From assembly GCA_040905925.1 (NCBI GenBank), contig JBBDQO010000075.1, positions 1 to 31,099 of the forward strand: DNA of 31,099 nt, written 5' to 3'. Position 1 is the stretch's first letter. Each line of letters starts with the position of its first letter. The position numbers and the translations under genes were made by a program. Under the pieces are notes generated by a model. It saw only the letters and a program-made list of their open reading frames with translations. It was not told where the DNA came from and ran no database searches. The stretch comes from JALYNX01 sp040905925 (lineage in GTDB: Bacteria; Actinomycetota; Acidimicrobiia; Spongiisociales; ZC4RG35). Shown one piece after another: positions 23,859 to 31,099 of this stretch.

Positions 23859-24580
23859 CGGAGCCCGTTGTCAGGCATTTCGGTCCCAAGGCTTACGCCG
23901 ATCATCCACCTTTCAGCTATCCCGACTACCGGTCCACGGTCAAGAGGTCCCCGACCCACGCGCCCATCACGATTGTGGAGACTCTGTCTGAGAGCACCGG
24001 CCCCGGCCCGATCTGGTCGGAGATGGCAGAGGAGGATGCCGATCTGACCACCAATTCCGGAACAGGTGAGGCAGCCCTCGGGGAGCGCATAATCGTCACC
24101 GGCCGAGTCCTCGACGAGAGCGGGAATGGGGTCCCCGGCACGCTGCTCGAGATTTGGCAGGCCAATGCGTCCGGCCGGTATGTCCACTGGAGAGAGACCG
24201 CCTTTCCTGCCCCACTCGATCCCAACTTCCTCGGGGTCGGGCAGTGCCGCACCGATGGGGCCGGTGTCTACCGTTTCACCACCATCAAGCCCGGCGCGTA
24301 TCCATGGGGAAACCACCCGAATGCCTGGCGACCAGCGCACATCCACTTCTCGGTGCTCGGCTCGGCGTTGGGTACCCGGCTTGTGACGCAGATGTACTTC
24401 CAGGGAGATCCTCTCCTTCCGCTCGACCCCATCTACAACTCGGCTCCGGCCCACTCGAGGGAGCGGATGATCGCGCACTACAACCACGAGGTCACCACCG
24501 ACCATTGGGCGCTCGGATGGCGCTGGGACATTGTCCTTCGCGGCGAGTTAGCCACGCCGGCCGACGAGGACGAGACATGA
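23855..24580 (+). CDS. pcaH: Protocatechuate 3,4-dioxygenase beta subunit
   Basis: PcaH is the iron-binding subunit that, with PcaG, cleaves protocatechuate between its hydroxyls to 3-carboxy-cis,cis-muconate. The 241-aa protein shows LLEIWQANASGRYVH with Fe ligand Tyr109, then Tyr149, His162 and His164 in the GAYPWGN...AHIHFS segment, and Arg132 of the active site. All four iron ligands are present. Length and N-terminal YPDYRST motif fit PcaH. Its ATG overlaps the pcaC stop (ATGA), and its own stop overlaps the pcaG start the same way. Confidence 0.95.
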   Translation: MTEPVVRHFGPKAYADHPPFSYPDYRSTVKRSPTHAPITIVETLSESTGPGPIWSEMAEEDADLTTNSGTGEAALGERIIVTGRVLDESGNGVPGTLLEIWQANASGRYVHWRETAFPAPLDPNFLGVGQCRTDGAGVYRFTTIKPGAYPWGNHPNAWRPAHIHFSVLGSALGTRLVTQMYFQGDPLLPLDPIYNSAPAHSRERMIAHYNHEVTTDHWALGWRWDIVLRGELATPADEDET

Positions 24581-25161
24581 GCGACAAGCTGGGCCAGACC
24601 CCTTCCCAGACGGTCGGACCGTACTTCTCGATGCGTCTCGGCGGACCTGGTCAGAACGTGGTCAGCTCGCCGGACGGGGCCGGTGAGCGGATCGTGATCA
24701 CCGGGCGGGTCTTGGACGGTGATCGCAACCACATCGAGGATGCCTTGGTAGAGACCTGGCAGGCCAACCCGCTCGGCAGGTACAACCATCCTGACGACAC
24801 GAGAGACCTCGACCTGGACCCGGGGTTCACCGGTTTTGCCAGGGCGATGTCCGACTTCGAAACCGGTACCTTTCGAATCGAGACCGTCAAGCCGGGGCGG
24901 GTTCCAGACATCGAGGGCGACTTCCAGGCGCCACACATCTCGGTCATCGTGCAGGCGAGGGGGATGCTCAACCCCGTCTTCACACGTATCTACTTCTCCG
25001 ATGAGGAAGTGGCCAATGACGACGACCTCATACTCCGACAGGTCCCGCCGAACCGTCGCCAGACGTTGGTCGCTCGCGCCGTGGAGGGCACGGACCCCAC
25101 GGAGTACGTCTTCGACTTGAAGTTCCAGGGGGAAGACGAGACGGTCTTCTTCGATTTCTGA
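24577..25161 (+). CDS. pcaG: Protocatechuate 3,4-dioxygenase alpha subunit
   Basis: PcaG pairs with PcaH in the dioxygenase. The 194-aa protein starts with LGQTPSQTVGPYFSM, a hallmark of alpha subunits, and contains VETWQANPLGRYNHP, GTFRIETVKPG, APHISVIVQARGM and TRIYFSDE. As expected for the alpha chain, the full set of iron ligands is missing. The start is ATG 24577, overlapping the pcaH stop by ATGA; the frame is open further upstream inside pcaH but has no homology there. Confidence 0.95.
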   Translation: MSDKLGQTPSQTVGPYFSMRLGGPGQNVVSSPDGAGERIVITGRVLDGDRNHIEDALVETWQANPLGRYNHPDDTRDLDLDPGFTGFARAMSDFETGTFRIETVKPGRVPDIEGDFQAPHISVIVQARGMLNPVFTRIYFSDEEVANDDDLILRQVPPNRRQTLVARAVEGTDPTEYVFDLKFQGEDETVFFDF

Positions 25162-25177
25162 CGTCGAGAGCTCGAGA

Positions 25178-26329
25178 TTGACCGACCTACCCACATTCGA
25201 GTCCGGCTTCTCCACCCCCGAGATGGGTGAGGTGTTCTCCGCAGCTGCCACTGTCGAGGCTTTCCTCGAGTTCGAGGCCGGGCTCGCACTGGCCCTCGCC
25301 GATGCCGGCCTGGCGCCGCCGGGGGAGGCCGAAGCCGTGGCGGCGTCCTGTCGCCAGCCCGTTGCCGATCCCGAGCGAATCCTCGCCGCCACCTGGGAAC
25401 GGGGCACACCCATCATCGCCTTGGAGGAGGAGATCGGGGGGCGGCTCGCCAGCGACTCGGATAGACGCTGGTTTCACTATGGGGCGACCACTCAAGACGC
25501 GGTGGACACCGGTCACATGATCCAGGCCCGGGCGGCGCTTGTCGTTCTCGATGACCTGCTGGTCGGCGTGGCTCGTCGAATGCGAGACCTTGCCGAGGAG
25601 TTTCGGGATCAACCGCAGATCGGGCGCACCTTCCTCCAACAGGCGCGTCCGACGACGTTCGGATTGAGAGCCGCGGCGTGGCTCGACGAGGTCCTCGGCC
25701 ACATCGAGAAACTCAGGGAGGAGCGTCTCCGGCTCAGGGTCCAACTGGGGGGAAGCGCGGGCAACATGGCGGCCTACGGAGGCGCCGCTACCGAGGTGCT
25801 CCTTGCCCTGGCGCGAGAGCTCGACCTGCAGGCGCCCGACATCGCATGGCATTCGAACCGTTCGCCAGTCTTCGACCTGGCACATGCCGTCGCGAGCTCG
25901 GCACACGCAATGGAGAAGGTCGCCGTCGACATCGCCTTGCTCGCCCAGAGCGAGGTGGCCGAGATCACCGTTCGTCCCGGTGGGTCGTCCAGCATGCCGG
26001 AGAAGCGCAATCCGATCGACGCAATACGCGGGAGGGCCGCGGCCGAGGCGTGCAAGGGCTTCGCGGCGATGATCACTACCTCCCCCGCCCACGAGCTGGA
26101 CCGGGGCGTCGGAGCCTGGCACCTCGAATGGCTGGCCATTCCAATGCTGTTCCAGAGCGCGGCGGCAGCCGTGGAGGCTGTCGACGGCTGTCTGGCGAGC
26201 CTCGAGGTCGATACCGCGACCATGGATTCGAGAGTCGACCCCGGGGATCTGGAGTCACTGCGGGCGATCGATCCTCGCCAGATGAATCGGGTTTTTGCCC
26301 GCTTCGATCGAGTCGTTCTCTCTCAGTGA
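25178..26329 (+). CDS. pcaB: 3-carboxy-cis,cis-muconate cycloisomerase
   Basis: PcaB cyclises 3-carboxymuconate to 4-carboxymuconolactone. It is a fumarase/argininosuccinate lyase superfamily protein, 383 aa, with the HYGATTQDAVDT region, QIGRTFLQQARPTTFG, LGGSAGNMAAYG, and the family signature GSSSMPEKRNP that carries the catalytic loop serine. It is shorter than pseudomonad PcaB (about 450 aa) and closer to the shorter forms lacking the C-terminal extension. The TTG start follows a GAGAG stretch and sits 16 bp after pcaG. Its stop overlaps the pcaD GTG (GTGA). Confidence 0.93.
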   Translation: MTDLPTFESGFSTPEMGEVFSAAATVEAFLEFEAGLALALADAGLAPPGEAEAVAASCRQPVADPERILAATWERGTPIIALEEEIGGRLASDSDRRWFHYGATTQDAVDTGHMIQARAALVVLDDLLVGVARRMRDLAEEFRDQPQIGRTFLQQARPTTFGLRAAAWLDEVLGHIEKLREERLRLRVQLGGSAGNMAAYGGAATEVLLALARELDLQAPDIAWHSNRSPVFDLAHAVASSAHAMEKVAVDIALLAQSEVAEITVRPGGSSSMPEKRNPIDAIRGRAAAEACKGFAAMITTSPAHELDRGVGAWHLEWLAIPMLFQSAAAAVEAVDGCLASLEVDTATMDSRVDPGDLESLRAIDPRQMNRVFARFDRVVLSQ

Positions 26330-27114
26330 CGGCGCTCGACGCCCGAACCGGGACCATCCGCTGGTCCGACTCCGGGGTCGGGGACCGGCCCACCCTGATC
26401 CTGCTCCACTCCGTGGGCACCGACCGAACCATGTGGGGGCCTCAGCTTGACGCACTGCACCGTGTTCGGCGCGTAGTGAATGTCGACCTGCCGGGTCACG
26501 GTGCCTCCTCGGCTCATCCAGGTCCTTACACCATTCATGACCTCGGCATGGACATCCTCGACGTCGCCGCGGCGTGCGGCGCGGCCGACTTCGACGTCTG
26601 CGGGATCTCGCTGGGTGGGCTCATTGCCCTGTGGCTGGCGAGCAATGCTCCCGGTGCCGTGTCGACGCTCATTGCCTGCAACACCGCGGCCCGTATTGGA
26701 TCCGAGCGGTTGTGGTCCGAGCGGATCGAGGCTGTGGAAAGGGGCGGGATGGAGGCCGTTCGGGAGGCCGTTATATCCCGGTTCTTCGCCCCCGGGTTCG
26801 AACTGCGCTACCCGGGGGCGTTCGACACCGTGAACAGGGTCTTCGCCGAGATCGATCCCGTTGGATACGCCGGCTGCTGTGCCGCGCTGCGTGATGCCGA
26901 CCTCACCGAAGCGGTGGCCGGGATCGTCAGCCCGACTCTGATAGTCGGAGGGGCCCTCGACGTGGCGACTCCTCCGGAACAGTCGGTCTGGCTACACGAC
27001 CGAATCCCGGGCAGCACAGTCGAGGTGATCCCCGGTGCCGCCCATCTGTCAAACCTGGATCAGCCAGCCCTGTTCAACGGCATCGTGCTCGACATGCTCG
27101 CAGGTGATCGCTGA
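26326..27114 (+). CDS. pcaD: 3-oxoadipate enol-lactonase
   Basis: PcaD hydrolyses 3-oxoadipate enol-lactone to 3-oxoadipate. The 262-aa alpha/beta hydrolase has the oxyanion LLHSVGTDRTMW, DLPGHGAS, the nucleophile elbow CGISLGG with Ser95, Asp212 in GALDVATPP, and His240 in PGAAHLSN, so the catalytic triad is complete. The GTG at 26326 overlaps the pcaB stop; the frame is open far upstream inside pcaB without homology. It closes the operon. The enzymes for 3-oxoadipate to acetyl-CoA and succinyl-CoA (PcaIJ, PcaF) are not in the window. Confidence 0.92.
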   Translation: MTALDARTGTIRWSDSGVGDRPTLILLHSVGTDRTMWGPQLDALHRVRRVVNVDLPGHGASSAHPGPYTIHDLGMDILDVAAACGAADFDVCGISLGGLIALWLASNAPGAVSTLIACNTAARIGSERLWSERIEAVERGGMEAVREAVISRFFAPGFELRYPGAFDTVNRVFAEIDPVGYAGCCAALRDADLTEAVAGIVSPTLIVGGALDVATPPEQSVWLHDRIPGSTVEVIPGAAHLSNLDQPALFNGIVLDMLAGDR

Positions 27115-27145
27115 GTTCACGGTCCTGATCGCCGATGACCGAGCC

Positions 27146-28258
27146 TCATGCGCCCCAGACGTCGGCCGCAACTTCGACGGTGCGTGCGAGCTTGCGCCAC
27201 TGATCTTCTTCGGTCAGCTCGTTCCCGTGGGCGGTCGACGAGAAGCCACATTGATGACTCAGCCCGCACTGGTCGAGGTCGATGTACTCGCCCGCCTCCT
27301 CGATCCGCCGCTTCAAGGCGGCTGCATCCTCCACCACCGGCTTCTTCGAGCTCATCAGGCCCAGGATCACCTGTTTGTCCCGCGGCACCAGCCGCAGGGG
27401 AGCAAAGTCACCGGAGCGCTCGTCGTCGTACTCGAGAAAGAACGCATCTACGTCCATGTCGTTGAACAGGATCTCCGCCACCGGCTCGTAGCCACCTTGC
27501 GCCACCCAGGCACTACGGAAGTTCCCACGACACAGGTGGATCGCGGTCACCATGTCCTCGGGGCGGTCTCTTATCGAGTCGTTGACGAGCCTGCAATAGA
27601 GCCGGGTCAGCTCGTCTGGGTCCTCGCCGCGGTCCGCGGTCCGCTGTCGTATGTCGGGATCACAGAGATAGGCGAGGTTGGTGTCGTCCATCTGGAGGTA
27701 GCGGCATCCCCGCTCGGCCAGATCGGCGATCTCCTCGCGATAGGCCTCGGTCAGGTCTGCGAAGAAACCATCCAGATCGGGGTAGACGTCGGCGCTTATC
27801 GCCTCCCGCCCTCCGCGGAAGTGCAACATCGATGGGGCGGGAATGCACACCTTCGGGGTCCTGTCGACCACCGACGACAGAAAGTCGTAGTCGGGCCCCT
27901 GGATGGGTCGAGAATGTCTTATCGGGCCGGTGACGTGCATGGTCGGGGGCCGGAATCCCACTTCGGTCCCGTCGTCCTTGCGGAAATAGGCGAAGAAGTC
28001 GCCATAGGTCACCGTAACTCCGTCGAGATGCTCGAGGAAGTCCACATGGAAGAACAGCCGGCGGAACTCCCCGTCCGTGATGCCCTTGAGGCCTACATCC
28101 TCTTGCTGCTTGACCAGATGGCGAATGTGAACGTCCTCAACCTCTTGCAGCTCCTCAAGAGTGATCTCTTCCTTGTCCCGGCGGTCGCGCGCCTCCATCA
28201 ACTCATGCGGTCGCAAGAAGCTGCCAACGTGGTCGGCTCGAAATGGCGGCGTTGGCAT
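27146..28258 (-). CDS. Short MetE-like methyltransferase (cobalamin-independent methionine synthase C-terminal domain family)
   Basis: This 370-aa protein consists only of the catalytic barrel of MetE, as in YxjG-type proteins. The N-terminus RADHVGSFLRP is typical. The zinc site is visible as His241 and Cys243 in IHLCRGN, Glu276 in FLEYDDE, and Cys331 in DQCGLSHQCGF, with a second nearby Cys337. YLQMDDTNLAYL fits the substrate strand. Family members transfer a methyl group from a folate or another donor to homocysteine or a related thiol. The true donor here is unknown. AGGAGGAG lies about nine bases before the ATG. It lies between the pca operon (convergent) and the Liv transporter (same strand), so a role in handling methyl groups from methoxylated aromatics is possible but speculative. 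Confidence 0.88.
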   Translation of the reverse strand: MPTPPFRADHVGSFLRPHELMEARDRRDKEEITLEELQEVEDVHIRHLVKQQEDVGLKGITDGEFRRLFFHVDFLEHLDGVTVTYGDFFAYFRKDDGTEVGFRPPTMHVTGPIRHSRPIQGPDYDFLSSVVDRTPKVCIPAPSMLHFRGGREAISADVYPDLDGFFADLTEAYREEIADLAERGCRYLQMDDTNLAYLCDPDIRQRTADRGEDPDELTRLYCRLVNDSIRDRPEDMVTAIHLCRGNFRSAWVAQGGYEPVAEILFNDMDVDAFFLEYDDERSGDFAPLRLVPRDKQVILGLMSSKKPVVEDAAALKRRIEEAGEYIDLDQCGLSHQCGFSSTAHGNELTEEDQWRKLARTVEVAADVWGA

Positions 28259-28367
28259 CGGTCCGTACTCCTCCTCGATGGAATCTGATCCCGGTCGCGA
28301 CTTCGAAGCGTAGCGATCGGGCCACGACCGGAACGGGCCTGTCGGCGGTCATTCCACGTTGGCTTGG

Positions 28368-28387
28368 TCCGAGGTCGACCCCTCGGA
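28368..28387 (-). terminator. Candidate terminator after livF
   Basis: A 7-bp stem (TCCGAGG with CCTCGGA) and a 6-nt loop start 7 bp after the livF stop on the minus strand. No T-run follows, as is common in actinobacteria. The remainder of the 135-bp gap 28259-28393 holds the MetE-like gene's ribosome binding site and probably its promoter. Confidence 0.5.
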
Positions 28388-28393
28388 GGACTG

Positions 28394-29098
28394 CTAGAGC
28401 CCGAGATATGCCTTGTCTATGAGACCCCCACGAAGGAGCTCATCCGGCTGACCTTGTAGGACCACCCGGCCGTTCTCCAGCACGTATGCCCGGTCGGCGA
28501 TCTCGAGGCTCTTGCGAACGTTCTGCTCGATGAGCAACACAGTGATGCCCTCGTCACGAAGCTGTCGGATCACATGGAAGGCCTGGTCCACCAGCAGAGG
28601 CGACATGCCGATCGAGGGCTCGTCGAAGATACAGAGAGTCGGCAATGCCATGAGCGTCCGACCGATCACCAGCATCTGCCGCTCACCACCACTCAGGGTC
28701 CGGGACATGGCACGCTGCCTCTCCTCGAGACGAGGGAAGAGGCGGTACACGCGATCCAGGGTCTTCATGCGACGCTCCCAGGCCCGGCGGTGAAATGCGC
28801 CCAACTCCAGATTCTCCCGAACGTTCATGTCTCGGAAGAGCCCGCCGCCCTCGGGCCCGTAGGCGATGCCCAACTCGCTGATCCGGTGAGGATCGCGCCC
28901 CTCGATGCGCTGGCCGGCGAACTTGATCATCCCGGATGTGGGCTCGATGAGCCCGACGATCGATTTGACCAGAGTGGTCTTCCCCGCGCCGTTGGCCCCG
29001 AGCACCGCCACCACCTCCCCCTCTCCCACGGTCAGGGAAACGTCCCAGAGCGCCTTGATCGCCCCGTAGTGGGCATTGACCTTGTTGACTCGAAGCAA
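28394..29098 (-). CDS. livF: Branched-chain-type ABC transporter ATP-binding protein LivF
   Basis: This 234-aa ATPase is one of the two of a LivFGHM system. Walker A is GANGAGKTT, the Q-loop region is SELGIAYGPEGGGLF, the signature is LSGGERQMLVIGRTL, Walker B is LCIFDEPSIGMSP, and the C-terminal LLIEQNVRKSLEIADRAYVLENGRVVLQG block is typical of LivF. The start is TTG 29098, preceded by GGGGGAA; the first residues LRVNKVNAHYG match the family start. Two bases separate it from the livG stop. It is the last gene of the transporter cluster and is followed by a hairpin. Confidence 0.93.
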   Translation of the reverse strand: MLRVNKVNAHYGAIKALWDVSLTVGEGEVVAVLGANGAGKTTLVKSIVGLIEPTSGMIKFAGQRIEGRDPHRISELGIAYGPEGGGLFRDMNVRENLELGAFHRRAWERRMKTLDRVYRLFPRLEERQRAMSRTLSGGERQMLVIGRTLMALPTLCIFDEPSIGMSPLLVDQAFHVIRQLRDEGITVLLIEQNVRKSLEIADRAYVLENGRVVLQGQPDELLRGGLIDKAYLGL

Positions 29099-29100
29099 GG

Positions 29101-29817
29101 CTATTCCCCCAGGTAGACGGTTCTGACCGTCGGATCTGCGGCAATCTCCTCGGGGGTGCCCTCGGCGATGCTCCGGCCGAAGTGGAAGACGATTATTCGG
29201 TCGCAGACGCCCATGATTGCCTGCATCACGTGCTCGATCATGAGGATCGTCATCCCCTTCTCGCGGAGCCGGCCGATGAGTTGCATCGACTGGGTCAGCT
29301 CCAGCGGGGTCAGGCCGGCCATCGACTCGTCGAGGAGGAGCATCTCGGCATTGGTGGCGAGAGCCCTGGTGATCTCGAGACGTCTTCGGCTGGCGAGAGA
29401 CAGGTCCCTCACCGGCTTGTTCCGGTCGGCCAGCAACCCCATCGATGCCATGAGTTGATTGACCTCGCGCTCCACCTCCTTGTGGCGGAAGCTGCGCTCT
29501 GGGTTGCCATACATCAATGCGAGCCGCACGTTCTCGAAAGCGGTCATCCCGGCGAAGAGCTTGGTGGATTGGAAGGTGCGAGCCAGCCCTCTCAGGCAGA
29601 CCTGATCCGGTCTCAAGCCGGTGATGTCCTCGTCTTTGAAACGAATGGTGCCTTCTTGGACCTTGATGGCACCTGAGATCAGGTTGAACACGGTTGTCTT
29701 CCCTGCACCGTTGGGGCCGATGAGTCCCACCACCTCGCCGCGGCCGACGGTGAACTCGGCCCGATCGACGGCCTTCAGCCCACCGAAGCTGTGCGAGACG
29801 CCGCGGACCTCGAGCAC
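29101..29817 (-). CDS. livG: Branched-chain-type ABC transporter ATP-binding protein LivG
   Basis: This 238-aa ATPase is the partner of LivF. Walker A is GPNGAGKTT, GLARTFQSTKLFAGMT is the typical LivG Q-loop stretch, and MLLLDESMAGLTP is Walker B, with DES in place of the usual DEP. The ABC signature reads LSLASRRRLEI rather than the common LPYGxQRRLEI, so it is divergent but conserves the RRLE part. I place the start at GTG 29817 because AGGAGG lies about eight bases upstream and the family begins with a LEVRGVSHSFGG-like strand. An ATG at 29889 would run 70 bp into livM and is unlikely. Confidence 0.92.
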   Translation of the reverse strand: MLEVRGVSHSFGGLKAVDRAEFTVGRGEVVGLIGPNGAGKTTVFNLISGAIKVQEGTIRFKDEDITGLRPDQVCLRGLARTFQSTKLFAGMTAFENVRLALMYGNPERSFRHKEVEREVNQLMASMGLLADRNKPVRDLSLASRRRLEITRALATNAEMLLLDESMAGLTPLELTQSMQLIGRLREKGMTILMIEHVMQAIMGVCDRIIVFHFGRSIAEGTPEEIAADPTVRTVYLGE

Positions 29818-29819
29818 CG

Positions 29820-30797
29820 TTATCGCCTCCTGACTCGCCGGACCTGCATCTGCAGCTTGGCCCATTGGATCCTGGCCTTGAGGAACCACTTCTGGGCGAG
29901 CACGACGAGACCCCCGGGCAGCCAGACGACGATCACAACCAGAGTCAGACCGAACAAGAGCAGATAGAGGTAGGGGTGCTCGGTTATCAGGAAGTCCTGC
30001 AACACGACGAGGACCACCGCCCCCAGAATCGGCCCGTACAGCTTCGATGTGCCACCGAAGATCGCCATGACGACCGGTAAGAACGACAGCAAAGGGTTGA
30101 ATGCAATGGAAGGATCGATGTAGCGCCAGCGCGTGGCCATCACTGCACCGGTGGCACCGACAAAGACCGCACTTGCCGCGAATGTCAGCACCTTGATCCG
30201 CGTCACGTGAATGCCGATGTGCGCCGCGGCGTCCTGGTTCTCGCCGATGGCCTGCAAAGCCATGCCGACGCGGGAATGCTTCACCAGAAACGTCACGATC
30301 AGTGTCGCCGCGAACAGGATCGTCACCAACAGGTAGACGGCCTCATTGCTTGCGCCGAGCACATGTCGCCCGACAGTGCCTCCGAAGTGCGTCTCCCACC
30401 ACTGAACAACGTTGCGGATGAGCGCGGTCATCCCAAAGGTGAACAGGATGAAGTAGACCCCCCGCAGGCGCAGGGTGAGGATGCCGATGGCGAGGGCGAA
30501 GACGAACCCAGTCAGCCCGCCGATGAGGACGATCACCTCGATGGGCATGGTCCCTCGAAGCAGTGCCGCCACGTAGATCCCCACCCCGAACAAGGCCGCA
30601 GTTGCCAGTGACACATAACCGGTAGGCCCGGAGAACATCGTCCAACTGAGGGTCAAAATCGCGTACATCAGGACCGTGATGAGTGTGATCTGAGCGGAGT
30701 CCGAGATGAGGGCTGGGGCGATCGCGAGCAGGATGATGCCCAAGGGCATCACGACGAGCGCAGCCTTCTGCTCGCTGAGGAGCGTGCTAATCAGCAT
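29820..30797 (-). CDS. livM: Branched-chain-type ABC transporter permease LivM
   Basis: This 325-aa permease has about nine to ten membrane segments. The N-terminal ILTLSWTMFSGPTGYVSLATAALFGVGIY is a LivM hallmark, as are TLRLRGVYFILFTFGMTALIRNVV and the EAA-like VGMALQAIGENQDAAAHIGI. FGGTSKLYGPILGAVVLVVLQDFL precedes the last helices. Typical LivM is about 320-420 aa, so this is a compact version. The ATG overlaps the livH stop by 11 bp. The substrate class of LivHM systems includes branched-chain amino acids, urea, short amides and aromatic acids. Confidence 0.93.
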   Translation of the reverse strand: MLISTLLSEQKAALVVMPLGIILLAIAPALISDSAQITLITVLMYAILTLSWTMFSGPTGYVSLATAALFGVGIYVAALLRGTMPIEVIVLIGGLTGFVFALAIGILTLRLRGVYFILFTFGMTALIRNVVQWWETHFGGTVGRHVLGASNEAVYLLVTILFAATLIVTFLVKHSRVGMALQAIGENQDAAAHIGIHVTRIKVLTFAASAVFVGATGAVMATRWRYIDPSIAFNPLLSFLPVVMAIFGGTSKLYGPILGAVVLVVLQDFLITEHPYLYLLLFGLTLVVIVVWLPGGLVVLAQKWFLKARIQWAKLQMQVRRVRRR

Positions 30798-31099
30798 GGA
30801 TGGCTCGCCCGAGAATCCCGGACGGTCTCAGCAACAGCACCAGGATGAAGATGAGATAGAAGGCAGCGAGGGAAAGGCTGGGGTCGATGAAGTTGACGAG
30901 GCTGGTGACCAGGCCAAGGACAAACCCCCCGATCAAGCTGCCGCTGATACTCCCCAGACCGCCAAAGACCACGACAACGATCGCGACGATGGTCAGTTCG
31001 ATGCCGCGACTCGCCTGGATCTCGAACATGATGCTGTAGAGCACGCCGGCCAATCCGGCCAACGCGGCGCCGAGCCCGAAGCAGATGCCCAACACCATT
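30787..31099 (-). CDS. livH: Branched-chain-type ABC transporter permease LivH, C-terminal part
   Basis: The last 103 codons of a LivH permease lie in the window; the 5' end is beyond the right edge. LGAALAGLAGVLYSIM, IVVVVFGGLGSISGSLIGGFVLGL and the terminal LILVLLLRPSGILGR are conserved LivH C-terminal features. The stop overlaps the livM start by 11 bp, indicating translational coupling. The binding protein (LivK) is probably outside the window. Confidence 0.92.
   Translation of the reverse strand, partial: MVLGICFGLGAALAGLAGVLYSIMFEIQASRGIELTIVAIVVVVFGGLGSISGSLIGGFVLGLVTSLVNFIDPSLSLAAFYLIFILVLLLRPSGILGRAIHAD

Noticed and set aside
27120..27141. CGGTC/GACCG 5-bp stem between pcaD and the MetE-like gene as a terminator
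   Set aside because: The stem is short with a 12-nt loop and no T-run; it is not distinguishable from chance in this GC-rich sequence.
27035..28288. 417-codon open frame on the plus strand antisense to the MetE-like gene
   Set aside because: The minus-strand gene has clear family motifs; the plus-strand translation has no recognisable motif. Long antisense frames are expected in high-GC DNA. Similar frames at 16117-17181 and 19999-20784 were rejected for the same reason.
29818..29889. Longer LivG starting at ATG 29889
   Set aside because: It would overlap livM by 70 bp, while AGGAGG before GTG 29817 and family alignment support the shorter protein.
1..31099. Mobile elements, CRISPR arrays, toxin-antitoxin or phage defence genes
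   Set aside because: I looked for direct repeat arrays, transposase or integrase motifs and short paired genes and saw none; the tRNA at the left edge has no integrase or attachment-site duplicate in the window.

Overview
The window is a high-GC chromosomal segment with dense, operonic genes, many GTG and TTG starts, and frequent ATGA or GTGA overlaps. It looks actinobacterial, and Acidimicrobiia or a relative is my best guess. The reasons are two lipoproteins with Thr-rich linkers straight after the lipobox Cys, an actinobacterial style of acyl-CoA carboxylase, and the catabolic gene content. This is inference from style and gene families, not a database match. I see no insertion sequence, prophage, CRISPR array or integrase, so the segment reads as ordinary chromosome carrying metabolic modules.

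Layout. 1-4.2 kb: a tRNA-Lys(TTT), a lipoprotein, then two unusual fusion proteins in a row. The first joins an endonuclease IV-like AP-endonuclease barrel to a LigD-type primase-polymerase domain. The second joins a HisA-like barrel, in which both catalytic Asp positions appear to be Asn, to a VOC/glyoxalase domain. 4.2-10.6 kb: a 1-pyrroline-5-carboxylate dehydrogenase-type ALDH, an orphan sensor histidine kinase, PlsY translationally coupled to a YbhN-like membrane protein, a BCP peroxiredoxin, and a 3-hydroxyisobutyrate dehydrogenase-family enzyme. 10.6-15.1 kb: an alpha-oxoamine synthase (its C-terminal reading frame probably disturbed by a G-run indel), a biotin-containing acyl-CoA carboxylase alpha subunit, and a DUF4230-YjbQ pair.

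15.1-19.5 kb: a complete Aap/Glt-type polar amino-acid ABC transporter (binding protein, two permeases, ATPase) on the minus strand, with a hairpin between the binding protein and the first permease. 19.6-22.1 kb: a methylcrotonyl-CoA-carboxylase-type beta subunit downstream of a single-cluster ferredoxin, with a divergent MaoC hydratase. 22.3-27.1 kb: a tight protocatechuate operon, pobA-pcaC-pcaH-pcaG-pcaB-pcaD, taking 4-hydroxybenzoate to 3-oxoadipate. PcaC and PcaD are separate proteins at opposite ends of the pca genes. 27.1-31.1 kb, minus strand: a short MetE-like methyltransferase and a LivFGMH branched-chain-type ABC transporter, LivH cut by the window edge. This transporter may import aromatic acids or amino acids.

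The most novel content is the pair of fusion proteins at 1.2-4.2 kb. The first physically links abasic-site incision to a primase-polymerase gap filler with no ligase domain, which would suit a compact excision-repair enzyme. The second looks like a repurposed HisA barrel with a small-molecule-binding VOC module.
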